From NCBI RefSeq assembly GCF_025244705.1, contig NZ_CP104207.1, positions 1,922,001 through 1,986,000 of the forward strand: a stretch of 64,000 nt of DNA, in the 5' to 3' direction. Source of the stretch: Sphingopyxis sp. PET50. GTDB lineage: Bacteria > Pseudomonadota > Alphaproteobacteria > Sphingomonadales > Sphingomonadaceae. The translations under genes and the position numbers were made by a program. Shown here one piece after another: positions 1-9,272 of this stretch. Numbering within the stretch: position 1 is the first letter of the stretch; each line of letters begins with the position of its first letter. The notes under the pieces were generated by a model. The model was not told the origin of the DNA. It did not search any database and saw only the letters and a program-made list of their open reading frames with translations.

Positions 1-687
1 GGCCCAGTAGCTGCCCGCGGTGATGCCGAGCGTCAGGAAGATCCAGCTCCCCAGCACCCACGGCCGCATCGCGCGGGCGAAGGCGGGTCCGATCTCGCGC
101 GTGATCAGCGCGCCGACCGCGAAGCTGAACGCCACCGACAGCCCGACATAACCGACGTAGAGCGTCGGCGGGTGAAAGGCGAGGCCGGGGTCCTGGAGCA
201 GCGGATTGAGACCCTGCCCGTCGGGCGGCGCCACCGGCAGGCGCTTGAACGGGTTCGACGAAAAGATCAGGAAGGCGAAGAAACCGAGGCTCAGCGCCGC
301 CTGCGCCGCGAGCGTCGCGATCAGCGTATCCTCGCGCAACCTTTTCTCGAAGATCGCGACCAGCGCCCCTGAAATGCCCAGGATCGTCAGCCACAGCAGC
401 ATCGACCCTTCATGATTGCCCCATGCCCCCGCGACCTTGAACAGCATCGGTTTCAAACTGTTGCTGTTGCGCGCGACCAGCTCGACCGACATGTCCGACC
501 GCACGAACAGCGCGATCAGCAGGGCAAAGGCGAGTGCGGTCAGCACCCCCTGCGCCACGCTCGTCGGCCGCACCAGCGCCGCCAGATCCTTCTGCCCGCC
601 GCGCAGATAGATCGTGCCCGCGACCAGCGACAGGCACGCGAGCGCCGCCGCGATCCAGAGCAGCGCGAGGCCGAGTTCGGCGATCAT
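1..687 (-). CDS. ccmF: Cytochrome c heme lyase subunit CcmF, N-terminal part (cut by window edge)
   Basis: Multi-pass inner-membrane protein that, with CcmH, attaches heme delivered by CcmE to apocytochrome c in the periplasm. The first 229 codons are visible, reading from an ATG at 685-687 out through base 1 with no stop. The N-terminal hydrophobic helices are followed by a stretch containing KVAGAWGNHEGSMLLW, which is the tryptophan-rich WG-NHEGS signature of the CcmF/NrfE family. Further on comes a second conserved run, GLAFHPPTLYVGYVG. The gene follows ccmE in the same direction, but a palindromic repeat lies in the 127-bp gap. The remaining two thirds, including the WWD heme-handling domain and any ccmG/ccmH neighbours, lie outside the window. 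The assignment rests on the signature and on the ccmC-D-E context. Confidence 0.93.
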   Translation of the reverse strand, partial: MIAELGLALLWIAAALACLSLVAGTIYLRGGQKDLAALVRPTSVAQGVLTALAFALLIALFVRSDMSVELVARNSNSLKPMLFKVAGAWGNHEGSMLLWLTILGISGALVAIFEKRLREDTLIATLAAQAALSLGFFAFLIFSSNPFKRLPVAPPDGQGLNPLLQDPGLAFHPPTLYVGYVGLSVAFSFAVGALITREIGPAFARAMRPWVLGSWIFLTLGITAGSYWA

Positions 688-710
688 CCGATCGTCGCCC
701 TGATTTCGAA

Positions 711-800
711 CGCCGCCCCCGCGCAGGCGGGGGCCGCATCCGGTTTACGCGGCGGCGCAGGAACAGGCCGACAGCGGCCCCCGCCTGCGCGGGGGCGACG
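711..800. repeat. GC-rich palindromic repeat, family B copy 1
   Basis: Two inverted arms, each built on CCCCCGCGCAGGCGGGGG, bracket about 40 bases containing a GGTTTACGC word. A second copy in the opposite orientation lies at 17175-17265 and shares both arms and the GTAAACCGG word. It fills the gap between ccmE and ccmF, so it would be transcribed as a strong stem-loop inside the ccm operon. No coding potential is visible. Confidence 0.8.
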
Positions 801-814
801 GGAATGAAGCAGGC

Positions 815-1255
815 TCATCCCTGCGGCGCCGCCTTGGCCAGGCCCTTGGGCATCTCGCCCATCTGCGGCGGCATGTACCGCTCGTCGTGCTTCGCCAATA
901 TGCGGTCCGCGACGAAGGTCCCGTCGGCGCGCATCCGCCCGTCGGCGACCATGCCGCTTTCCTCGGCGAACAGGTCGGGGACGATGCCGGTGAACTGCAC
1001 CGGCACCGACGCCTTGCCGTCGGTTGCGACGAAACGGATCGTCACCCCGTCGGCCTGCCGTTCGATGCTCCCCGCCGCGACCATGCCGCCCAGCCGCATC
1101 GGCTCGCCGACGACCGCCTTGCCCGCCCTGATCTCCTGCGGGGTGCGGAAATAGGCGGCCTCGTCGCGCAGCGCGCTCGCGCCGAGCACCCCCGCCCCCG
1201 CGACACCGGCAAGCGCGACCAGCGCCAGGATCAGTCTTTGATGCTTCGCCTTCAT
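815..1255 (-). CDS. ccmE: Periplasmic heme chaperone CcmE
   Basis: 146 residues. CcmE takes heme covalently from the CcmABCD complex and hands it to the CcmF/H lyase. A single N-terminal membrane anchor (about residues 7-28) is followed by the OB-fold periplasmic domain. The heme-binding motif is LAKHDERYMPP, with the covalent heme ligand at His123 and the conserved tyrosine at 127. The start is fixed by an ATGA overlap with the ccmD stop, which also excludes the much longer open frame that runs upstream through ccmD and ccmC out of their frames. It ends just before the family B repeat. Length and motif are typical of the family. Confidence 0.96.
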   Translation of the reverse strand: MKAKHQRLILALVALAGVAGAGVLGASALRDEAAYFRTPQEIRAGKAVVGEPMRLGGMVAAGSIERQADGVTIRFVATDGKASVPVQFTGIVPDLFAEESGMVADGRMRADGTFVADRILAKHDERYMPPQMGEMPKGLAKAAPQG

Positions 1256-1407
1256 TTGCGATTCCTGCGCAGCGCGTCGCTGCGCTTTTCGGCCTTGGTC
1301 ATCGCGCGCCAGCTCGTCCACAGCACCGCGCCGGTCAAGAACATGGTCAGCCCATAGGCGGCGGCCACATAGGCCCATTGCCCGCTCCCGCTGATCACCC
1401 CGGTCAT
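1252..1407 (-). CDS. ccmD: Heme exporter accessory protein CcmD
   Basis: A 51-residue protein with one membrane helix (about residues 12-32, WAYVAAAYGLTMFLTG), followed by a basic tail rich in Lys and Arg. CcmD is a tiny inner-membrane protein needed to release holo-CcmE from the CcmABC complex. Identity rests on size, topology and position between ccmC (21 bp upstream) and ccmE (ATGA overlap). Sequence conservation in this family is low, so context carries most of the weight. Confidence 0.88.
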   Translation of the reverse strand: MTGVISGSGQWAYVAAAYGLTMFLTGAVLWTSWRAMTKAEKRSDALRRNRK

Positions 1408-1428
1408 GCGTCAATGCCCCCGGCCATA

Positions 1429-2160
1429 TCAATTCTCGTCGTCGGCGAGCCGCCGCAGCCGCGCCGCGACGCGGTTGTCGGCGATGATCCGCCGCATCCG
1501 CATCAGCACGATGGCGCCGAATAGCAAGGAAAAACCCAGCAAGGTCAAGCCCAGCGGCCACAGCAGCGCGCCGTCGATGCTCGACCCGCGCACGGTGATG
1601 CTCGGCCCCTGGTGCAGGCTGTTCCACCACACGACGCTGCGGTTGATGATCGGGATGTTGATCGCGCCGACCAGCGCATAGACGGCGGCGCCGCGCGACA
1701 GCGTCCCGCCCTGTTTCTGCCCCTCGTCGCCGCCCGTCAGCGCGATGAAGCCCGCATAGAGAAAGAGCAGGACGAGCATCGAGGTCATCCGCCCGTCCCA
1801 TTCCCACCAGGTCCCCCAGGTCGGCTTGCCCCAGATCGACCCGGTGGCAAGACAGAGCGCGGTAAACAGCATCCCCGGCACCGCGATGGCGCGCGCGGCG
1901 ATTCCCGCCAGCGGATGCCGCCAGACGAGTTGCACGAGTCCCGCGACCGCCAGGCTCGTCCAGCCGCCCATGCCCAGCCACGCCGACGGCACATGAACGT
2001 AGAGGATGCGCGCGGTTTCGCCCTGCTTGTAATCGCCCGGCACCAGTGCCAGCCCCGCCCACGCCCCGCCGAGCAGCAGCAACAGCCCGACGCCGAGCAG
2101 CCACGGCGTCAGCGGCTTCGCGATCGCGAGGAAGCGGGTCGGATTGGCGTAAGCGTGCAT
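1429..2160 (-). CDS. ccmC: Heme exporter protein CcmC
   Basis: 243 residues with six predicted membrane helices. CcmC binds heme in the inner membrane and transfers it to CcmE. The tryptophan-rich heme motif is present as WGTWWEWDGRMTS (about residues 115-127), preceded by HVPSAW and followed later by VVWWNSLHQG, both of which carry conserved periplasmic histidines. It is the first gene of the visible ccmC-D-E-F run. ccmA and ccmB, which are next to ccmC in many bacteria, are not upstream: that side holds a repeat and a DUF454 gene. Confidence 0.96.
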   Translation of the reverse strand: MHAYANPTRFLAIAKPLTPWLLGVGLLLLLGGAWAGLALVPGDYKQGETARILYVHVPSAWLGMGGWTSLAVAGLVQLVWRHPLAGIAARAIAVPGMLFTALCLATGSIWGKPTWGTWWEWDGRMTSMLVLLFLYAGFIALTGGDEGQKQGGTLSRGAAVYALVGAINIPIINRSVVWWNSLHQGPSITVRGSSIDGALLWPLGLTLLGFSLLFGAIVLMRMRRIIADNRVAARLRRLADDEN

Positions 2161-2327
2161 CGGTTCGCGTCGTCTTTAGGTGAGGCCGATTTATCGGTCC
2201 AGTGAATTGCCTGGCGCGACCCGGCGGCGCCTCTGTCGCGCGTGCCGCGGACGAGGTCAAGTCCGGGGCTTGCGGGACCGGCGCGGCGGGTTGCGGACGT
2301 TGGCGGACAGTGCAGGGATGATCTGAT

Positions 2328-2446
2328 CTCCCCTCCCGCAGGCGGGAGGGGCAGCGAGACTTACGAACTTGTTCGTTAGTCGCAGCGGGGTGGGCCATCG
2401 CACCGTCGATGCCCACCCCCAGCCCCTCCCGCCTGCGGGAGGGGAG
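2328..2446. repeat. Long palindromic repeat, family A copy 1
   Basis: Outer arms CTCCCCTCCCGCAGGCGGGA and its near mirror image enclose a core containing AGCGAGACTTACGAACTTG and a GCGGGGTGGG word. Other copies lie at 7835-7992 and 46430-46548, with divergent ones at 43070-43180 and 61909-62000. It occupies most of the gene-free stretch 2161-2489. Apart from it I see only possible promoter sequence for ccmC close to 2161-2230. Confidence 0.85.
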
Positions 2447-2489
2447 ATCGACATCCGCTCCGCACCCCAAACTCGCCCTCCCCGCCCCC

Positions 2490-2843
2490 TCACCCTTCCG
2501 GCCGCGTCCAGATCCAACTCCCCGTCACCCCCGCCGCGATCACCGGCGCCATGACCCACGGCCATGGCGAAAAGATCGCCGCCAGCACGATGCTCACCGC
2601 GAATGCCACCGTCGCCGCGATCTTGCCCTTGCGGCTGATCGCACCCTTCTCGCGCCAGGCGACGATGTGATGGCCAAAGGTCGGATGGTTCAGCAGCCAC
2701 GCCTCGAGCCGCGGCGACGAGCGCGCGAAGCAGAAGGCGGCGAGGATCACGAACGGCACCGTCGGCAGCAACGGCAGAAACGCCCCGATCGCGCCGAGCG
2801 CGAGCGACAGCCAGCCGCAGACGAGGTAGAAATGCCGCTTCAT
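2490..2843 (-). CDS. DUF454 (YbaN-type) inner-membrane protein
   Basis: 117 residues, predominantly hydrophobic. The N-terminal half carries the family pattern LSLALGAIGAFLPLLPTVPF followed by FARSSPRLEAWLLNHPTFG, which is the hallmark of the DUF454/YbaN family. Two further membrane segments form the C-terminal half (about 73-108). The molecular function of this family is unknown. The gene stands alone between two palindromic repeats and is separated from the ccm genes by a repeat-filled gap, so I would not infer a role in cytochrome maturation. Confidence 0.85.
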   Translation of the reverse strand: MKRHFYLVCGWLSLALGAIGAFLPLLPTVPFVILAAFCFARSSPRLEAWLLNHPTFGHHIVAWREKGAISRKGKIAATVAFAVSIVLAAIFSPWPWVMAPVIAAGVTGSWIWTRPEG

Positions 2844-2891
2844 TGCTCGAGGGCTTAGCGGAAATCGGAACCCGCGCCAGCCTTCTTCCCC

Positions 2892-2975
2892 GTTCCCCGG
2901 CGAAAGCCGGGGCCCAGAATGCCTAACGCCAGCTTCGCGCTCGTCCGCGCTGGACCCCGGCTTTCGCCGGGGAAC
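2892..2975. repeat. Palindromic repeat, family F
   Basis: GTTCCCCGGCGAAAGCCGGG and its inverted copy CCCCGGCTTTCGCCGGGGAA bracket about 40 bases. The right arm is itself a perfect stem-loop. It sits between the ldh stop and the DUF454 start and could act as a transcript end or stabiliser for the upstream ldh mRNA. No T-run follows. Confidence 0.75.
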
Positions 2976-2985
2976 AGCAACAGCA

Positions 2986-4035
2986 TCATCCCCGCCCGAT
3001 CAGCTTCTGCGCCATCCGGTCCGCGACCACCGACGCCGGTGTCCCGCTCGCCTTGCTCTCGGCCCAGATGTCGGCCAGCCGGCCGGGGATCTGGCGGATG
3101 CGGCTCTCGACCTCCTCGCGGCTCCCCTGCCCCAGATATTCGAGCGCGACGTTGATGATGCCGCCCGCGTTGATCACATAATCGGGGGCATAGACGATAC
3201 CGCGGTCGTGGATGCGCTGGCCGTCGGCCGTGGTCGCAAGCTGGTTGTTCGCGCCGCCCGCGACGATCGGCACGTTGAGCTTTTCGATGCTCTGCTCGGT
3301 CAGGATCGCGCCCAGCGCATTGGGGCTCAGGACATCGGCCTCGATCTCCATGATCGCCGCCGAATCGGCGAGCTCGGCGCCGAGTTCGTCGGCGAGCGCC
3401 TTCGCGCGCGCCAGATTGACGTCGGCCAGCGTCAGCTTCGCGCCGTCGGCCGCCAGCCGCCGCGCGACCCCGCCGCCGACGCTGCCCACGCCCTGGATCG
3501 CAACGCGCACGCCCCTGGCGCTGTCCGCGCCCAGTCCCTGCTTGATCGCGGCGCGAATACCCAGATAGACGCCGAGCGCGGTCAGCGGGCCGGGGTCACC
3601 ACCCGCCTCGCCGCTCGCCACCGGCAGGCCGCTGACGTGCTTGGTATGCTGCGAGATCGCGACCATGTCGGCGTCGGACATGCCGACATCCTCGGCGGTG
3701 ACATAGGCACCGCCCAGCGATTCGACCGCACGGCCGAACGCTGCGAGCAAGTCCGGCGTCTTCTCCACCCCCTCGTCGGCCAGGATCACGCCCTTGCCGC
3801 CGCCCATCGGCAGGCCCGCCATGGCATTCTTGTAGCTCATCCCGCGCGACAGGCGCAGCGCGTCGGTGATCGCGGCCTTGCGCTGCGGATAATGCCAGTA
3901 ACGCACCCCGCCCGCGCCGGGGCCGAGGTGGGTCGAGTGGACGGCGATGACCGCGGTCAGCCCGCTGTCGCGATCACGGAACATATGGACATGCTCATGA
4001 TCGTCGAAATCGGCGAAATCCCAGACAGCAGACAT
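2986..4035 (-). CDS. Leucine dehydrogenase family (Glu/Leu/Phe/Val dehydrogenase)
   Basis: 349 residues. The enzyme should oxidatively deaminate a branched-chain or aromatic amino acid to the 2-oxo acid using NAD. The glycine-rich substrate motif PMGGGKGVI carries the substrate lysine (Lys81). Lys69 in GMSYKNAMAGL matches the other conserved lysine of leucine dehydrogenases. A Rossmann fold follows with GVGSVGGGVARRL (about 182-194). Length fits leucine and phenylalanine dehydrogenases rather than the larger glutamate enzymes, but the exact substrate cannot be read from the sequence. An 18-bp palindrome lies 24 bp upstream of the ATG and is the likely control site. It is a monocistronic unit as far as visible. 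Confidence 0.88.
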   Translation of the reverse strand: MSAVWDFADFDDHEHVHMFRDRDSGLTAVIAVHSTHLGPGAGGVRYWHYPQRKAAITDALRLSRGMSYKNAMAGLPMGGGKGVILADEGVEKTPDLLAAFGRAVESLGGAYVTAEDVGMSDADMVAISQHTKHVSGLPVASGEAGGDPGPLTALGVYLGIRAAIKQGLGADSARGVRVAIQGVGSVGGGVARRLAADGAKLTLADVNLARAKALADELGAELADSAAIMEIEADVLSPNALGAILTEQSIEKLNVPIVAGGANNQLATTADGQRIHDRGIVYAPDYVINAGGIINVALEYLGQGSREEVESRIRQIPGRLADIWAESKASGTPASVVADRMAQKLIGRG

Positions 4036-4058
4036 GCGCGACTCCCTCGCGTTAGAAA

Positions 4059-4076
4059 ATTACGTCAAGACGTAAT
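4059..4076 (-). promoter_or_regulatory. Perfect palindromic operator candidate upstream of the leucine dehydrogenase gene
   Basis: ATTACGTC-AA-GACGTAAT is a perfect inverted repeat ending 24 bp before the ATG at 4035, in an AT-richer patch than its surroundings. TTACGT...ACGTAA half-sites are reminiscent of operators of MerR-family regulators of branched-chain amino acid catabolism such as LiuR. The regulator itself is not in the window. Confidence 0.55.
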
Positions 4077-4134
4077 AATCCGACAGGCGCTGGGTGTCAC
4101 CCCAAATCCCGCATAGGCGCAACGATCAAGAAAA

Positions 4135-4212
4135 TGGGGCGACCAACGGGGCTCGAACCCGTGACCTCCGGTACCACAAACCGGCGCTCTGACCAACTGA
4201 GCTATGATCGCC
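4135..4212 (-). tRNA. tRNA-His (anticodon GTG)
   Basis: A complete cloverleaf reads on the minus strand. The 7-bp acceptor stem is GCGATCA/TGGTCGC with one G-U pair. The D arm is GCTC...GAGC, the anticodon stem CCGGT/ACCGG has the loop TTGTGGT, and the T arm is ACGGG-TTCGAAC-CCCGT. CCA is encoded. The extra G(-1) facing discriminator C73, the identity mark of tRNA-His, is present. Confidence 0.97.
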
Positions 4213-4315
4213 ACACGCCGCGCGCAAAGCCGCTGCGACAGCGCGCGGCGATAGGCGCGGCAGGGCCCGTTCGTCAAGCATTGTTCGTGTCGTACATGCC
4301 CCCTAAAAGCGCGGC

Positions 4316-4993
4316 ATGAGCGACAAGATCGTGGACATGGCGACTTCGGGCGCCGACCGCACCGCCGAACGGCTCGCCGCCGTGCCCGGCGTCCGCCGCG
4401 CGCCGACCGCGAAGCTGCAGCAATTCATGCTGCCCGGCTTTCTCGATCCCGAAACCTGCGCCGCGCTGATCGAGCGGATCGACCGCGACGTCCGCCCCTC
4501 GACGATCGCCGACCCCAATGGCGACGACAGCTTTCGCACGAGCACGACCTGCGACCTCGACCACCGCGATCCCGTCGTCCGCGCGGTAAACGACCGGCTT
4601 CACGCGCTCACCGGCATCCCGACCGAATATGGCGAGCCGCTGCAGGGCCAGCGCTACGACGTCGGGCAGGAATTCAAGGCGCACACCGATTTCTTCGACC
4701 CGCGCGGCGCCGACTGGGACACCTATTGCGCCATCCCCGGCCAGCGCAGCTGGACATTGATGGTCTATCTGAACGAACCGCCCGCGGGCGGCGCGACGCG
4801 CTTCCTCGCCACCGGCAAGATGCACCAGCCCGAGGAGGGCAAATTGCTCGCCTGGAACAATGTCCGCCCCGACGGCACCACCAACGACGACACGCTCCAC
4901 CACGGGATGAAGGTGCGCAAGGGACGCAAGTACATCATCACCAAATGGTTCCGTGAGCGGCCCTGGCCGTGGGCGGAGGGGGAGCTGGACTAA
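4316..4993 (+). CDS. Prolyl 4-hydroxylase-like 2-oxoglutarate/Fe(II) dioxygenase
   Basis: 225 residues. The C-terminal two thirds match the P4Hc fold: QRYDVGQEFKAHTDFF supplies the iron ligands His123 and Asp125. LNEPPAGGATRF is the conserved strand before the distal part. LHHGMKVRKGRKYIITKW supplies the third ligand (His195) and the 2-oxoglutarate lysine (Lys205). The family hydroxylates prolyl residues in proteins, and bacterial substrates are often unknown, EF-Tu being one reported case. There is no signal peptide, so it is cytoplasmic. It is a single-gene unit just after tRNA-His on the other strand, followed by a palindromic repeat. Confidence 0.87.
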   Translation: MSDKIVDMATSGADRTAERLAAVPGVRRAPTAKLQQFMLPGFLDPETCAALIERIDRDVRPSTIADPNGDDSFRTSTTCDLDHRDPVVRAVNDRLHALTGIPTEYGEPLQGQRYDVGQEFKAHTDFFDPRGADWDTYCAIPGQRSWTLMVYLNEPPAGGATRFLATGKMHQPEEGKLLAWNNVRPDGTTNDDTLHHGMKVRKGRKYIITKWFRERPWPWAEGELD

Positions 4994-5010
4994 ACGCCAC
5001 CCTCAAAAAC

Positions 5011-5090
5011 CCGTTCGTGTCGAGCGTAGTCGAGACACTTATTTGACGCGCTTGCCTTCGTGGTGTCTCGACTTCGCTCGACACGAACGG
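5011..5090. repeat. Palindromic repeat, family C
   Basis: CGTTCGTGTCGAGCGTAGTC and the inverse GACTTCGCTCGACACGAACG face each other across about 40 bases. It lies between convergent genes (hydroxylase and SIMPL protein) and may serve both as a transcript end, but no T-run is present. Confidence 0.8.
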
Positions 5091-5125
5091 AAGTCGGGGG
5101 CGGTTCATACCGCCCCCCGATCCGC

Positions 5126-5875
5126 CTACCTCACCAGCCGATATTGAAAGCTCAGCGTCAGCGTGTTCGACACCTGCCCCGGCTCGACCGGCGTCGCCTT
5201 GCCCGCCGCTTCCATCGCCTGCAGGCGCACCATCGGGACCGGCGGCATCGGCCCGCCGAAGCTGCCCTCGCTGATCGACACCAGTTCGGCGCCGCGATAG
5301 CCCGCAAGCCGCGCATAGTCGGCCGCCTTCGCCTCGGCCTCCTTGATCGCCGCGCCGCGCGCGCCCACGAGCTGCGCGTCGGCATCCTTCACCCCGAACC
5401 ACGGTCCGTCGATATTGGTCCCGCCCGCCGCGACCAGCGCGTCGAGCAGCGCGCCGATTTCGTCGATCTTCGACGTCGTGGCGCGGACCGTGTTCGATAC
5501 CTGATAACCGACGAAGCGCGGGGACTGGCCGTTGCCGCTATTGTTGTAGTCGTATTGCGGCGACAGGCTGATACCGCTCGTCTGGATATCCTCGGCCTTG
5601 ATCCCGCGCGCCTTGGCGGCGGCGATCAGCTTGTCCATCGCGGCCGCATTGAGGCGCATCGCCTCGACCGCTGTCGGCGCGGTGGTCTGCACGCCCGCGC
5701 CGACCGTCGCCTGGTCGGGGCGCGAGCGCACCTCCTGGTTGACGCTGAAGCTCAGGATCGGTCCCTGCACATTCGCTGTCGTCACCGTCGTGCCTCCCTG
5801 CTGCTGTGCAAGCGCGGGCGTGGCCGCCATCAGCGCGAGTCCACTGGCCATAGCGGTGAGCATATGCTTCGTCAT
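5126..5875 (-). CDS. SIMPL domain (DUF541) periplasmic protein
   Basis: 249 residues starting at the ATG at 5873-5875, chosen because a clear AGGAGA ribosome site precedes it and the sequence then opens with a signal peptide (about residues 1-23, ending ALAQQ). The open frame runs further upstream but without signal character. The mature part follows the SIMPL/DUF541 pattern: a strand with ILSFSVNQEVRSRPDQATV, AMDKLIAAAKARGIKAEDIQT and the terminal NTLTLSFQYRL. Related proteins (Brucella BP26, E. coli YggE) are periplasmic and linked to oxidative stress tolerance, with uncertain biochemistry. It is divergent from uup with a 133-bp shared upstream region. Confidence 0.88.
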   Translation of the reverse strand: MTKHMLTAMASGLALMAATPALAQQQGGTTVTTANVQGPILSFSVNQEVRSRPDQATVGAGVQTTAPTAVEAMRLNAAAMDKLIAAAKARGIKAEDIQTSGISLSPQYDYNNSGNGQSPRFVGYQVSNTVRATTSKIDEIGALLDALVAAGGTNIDGPWFGVKDADAQLVGARGAAIKEAEAKAADYARLAGYRGAELVSISEGSFGGPMPPVPMVRLQAMEAAGKATPVEPGQVSNTLTLSFQYRLVR

Positions 5876-6008
5876 TGTTTTCTCCTGTGGCCGGAAGCCC
5901 GGCCGTGATGAATTCCCGCCCCCTAACGCAGACGGGGCCGGTGCGTTCCGGCCTTTGCGGCGACGGCGCTTGCATGACGCTGAACAGGCCAGTAGCGAGC
6001 CGTTCATC

Positions 6009-7787
<1,779 letters not shown>

Positions 7788-7834
7788 GCTGCATCACTGT
7801 GCCAGCCGATAGATGTCGGCTTTGGGGGGTGGGA

Positions 7835-7992
7835 AGCGGACATTTGAGGAATGAACTGGATTCCCCTCCCGCAAGCGGGAGGGGCAGCGAGACTTGGGCG
7901 CTTGCGCCCTAGTCGCAGCGGGGTGGGCTATTTCGACGTCGCTGCCCACCCCCAACCCCTCCCGCCTGCGGGAGGGGAGACAAACGTCCGCT
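7835..7992. repeat. Long palindromic repeat with terminal inverted repeats, family A copy 2
   Basis: The best-preserved copy. The termini AGCGGACATTTG and CAAACGTCCGCT form a 12-bp inverted repeat with one mismatch. Inside lie the arms TCCCCTCCCGCAAGCGGGAG and CTCCCGCCTGCGGGAGGGGA, and a core with GCGAGACTTGGGCGC. The total is about 158 bp. A small stem AGCCGA/TCGGCT at 7803-7820 just before it could end the uup transcript. Confidence 0.85.
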
Positions 7993-8016
7993 ATCGCCCG
8001 AAACCGGCCGCCCCCC

Positions 8017-8500
8017 TCACCCCGTCCCATAAAACCGCGCCAGCCGATCCAGCGCCAGGCCCAGCACCAGCTTCCCCGACCGCGCCTAGCCAGCCCAGCC
8101 CTTTCTCCGCGCAACCGATCCCCTCGCCCGCACAGATCACCCGCCAGCAGATGTCCGCCAGCCCCGGTCCCGCCGCGTCGAGCGCCGCATGAAAGCGCCG
8201 GTGCGCGTCGATCCGTGCCAGCGACGCATCCGCCGCCCTTGCTCCGCCAAGCGACTTCGCCGGCGCCGCGGCATCCCAGCGCATCGTCACCCGCGCCGCC
8301 AGCCCCGCGCGCTCATAATCGGCGCGCAGCCGTTCACCGGCGGCCAGTTGCGCCGCGCTCAGATGCCCGCGCGCCGCAAGCCAGGCGATCGGGCTTTCAG
8401 CGACATTGACCGTTACGTGCCGCATTACCTGCGGTCCCGCCTTGTCCGGATCGAGCCGGTCGTCCGGGTGAAGCTGTGTTTCGAGCCGGCGTGCCGTCAT
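8017..8500 (-). CDS. DUF6456 domain protein (apparent 1-base frameshift)
   Basis: 160 residues after correction. The N-terminal part reads VMRHVTVNVAESPIAWLAAR, then AGERLRADYERAGLAARVTM, both typical of alphaproteobacterial DUF6456 proteins. These often carry a DNA-binding type fold and are annotated as helix-turn-helix or ATPase-like, without experimental support that I know of. The C-terminal ARSGKLVLGLALDRLARFYG is also family-like but lies in another frame. Removing one G near 8086 joins the two and brings the stop to 8017. The gene diverges from the XRE gene with a 97-bp intergenic region, suggesting shared control. Confidence 0.75.
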
Positions 8501-8597
8501 GCGATTCTCCCTGCCAAAAGCCTTGCTTGACAATGGAATGTTTTTTAGGAAAGAAGAAACCGATTTGGTTATTGCACAAATTGACGATGAGGTCGCC

Positions 8598-9160
8598 ATG
8601 ATCAACAGCATCCGCGCCGTCCGCCGCGCCAAGGGACTGACGCTCGAAGAGGTCGGGCAGCGCTGCGACCCGCCGACCACCGCACAGACCATCGGCCGCC
8701 TCGAAACCGGAACCCGCACGCTGTCGCTCGGCTGGATGAACCGCATCGCGAGGGCGCTCGGCGTGGAGGCATCCGAACTCGTTCAACTCCCGCACGATAC
8801 CCAGCTCACGATCACCGCGCTGCTCGGCCCCGAAGGCGCCATCGCCCCGACGCGCGTCGAACAGGCGCTCACCGCCCGCCCGAGCGAGGATATGGTCGCG
8901 GTCCGCGTCTCGGCCTCGATCGGCGACTATCGCGCCGGCGACGAAATCTGGTGCCGCAAGCTTGAAGGCGACTGGGTCGGCGCGCTCAACCGCGACCTGC
9001 TCGTCCCTCGTCCCGCTCGGCCGCTTCTTTTTCGCGCGCCTGCTCAACGTCGACGGCGAAAAGCTCCACCTGCTCCCGCTCGGCGCCGAGCCAGCGGCAG
9101 CAGGTCGTCAGCAACCCGCCCTGGGCCGCGGTAGCCGTGCGGCTGATCCGCAGCCTATAG
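8598..9160 (+). CDS. XRE-type helix-turn-helix regulator (two apparent frameshifts)
   Basis: 186 residues after correction. Residues 1-60 form a Cro/CI helix-turn-helix (SIRAVRRAKGLTLEEVGQRC, then QTIGRLETGTRTLSLGWMNR). The remainder, SASIGDYRAGDEIWCRKLEG and RFFFARLLNVDGEKLHLLPL, looks like a small beta-rich sensing domain, possibly related to S24/LexA-like C-termini, but I see no clear catalytic dyad. One extra base near 9007-9013 and one near 9091 break the frame. With both removed the protein ends VRLIRSL at 9160. The start ATG has GAGG five bases upstream. Targets are unknown, and the divergent DUF6456 gene is the obvious candidate. Confidence 0.75.
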
Positions 9161-9169
9161 GAAAATCCC

Positions 9170-9257
9170 GCTCGCCATGAGCTTGTCGAAGGGCCGTCCT
9201 TTTTCTTCTTCGGCGTTACAAAGGAAGAACGGTGCTTCGACAAGCTCAGCACAGACG
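9170..9257. repeat. Palindromic repeat, family D copy 1
   Basis: GAGCTTGTCGAAGGGCCGTC and the inverse GCTTCGACAAGCTCAG frame a T-rich loop. A second copy is at 36090-36175. It lies between the XRE stop and the glycosyltransferase start, and creates a spurious N-terminal extension of the glycosyltransferase frame. Confidence 0.82.
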
Positions 9258-9272
9258 GACGATAGAGCGGAC

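Noticed and set aside
815-2470. A 551-codon frame ending in CcmE
   Set aside because: Upstream of the CcmE ATG it reads ccmC and ccmD in the wrong frame. ccmD with its ATGA overlap explains the DNA better.
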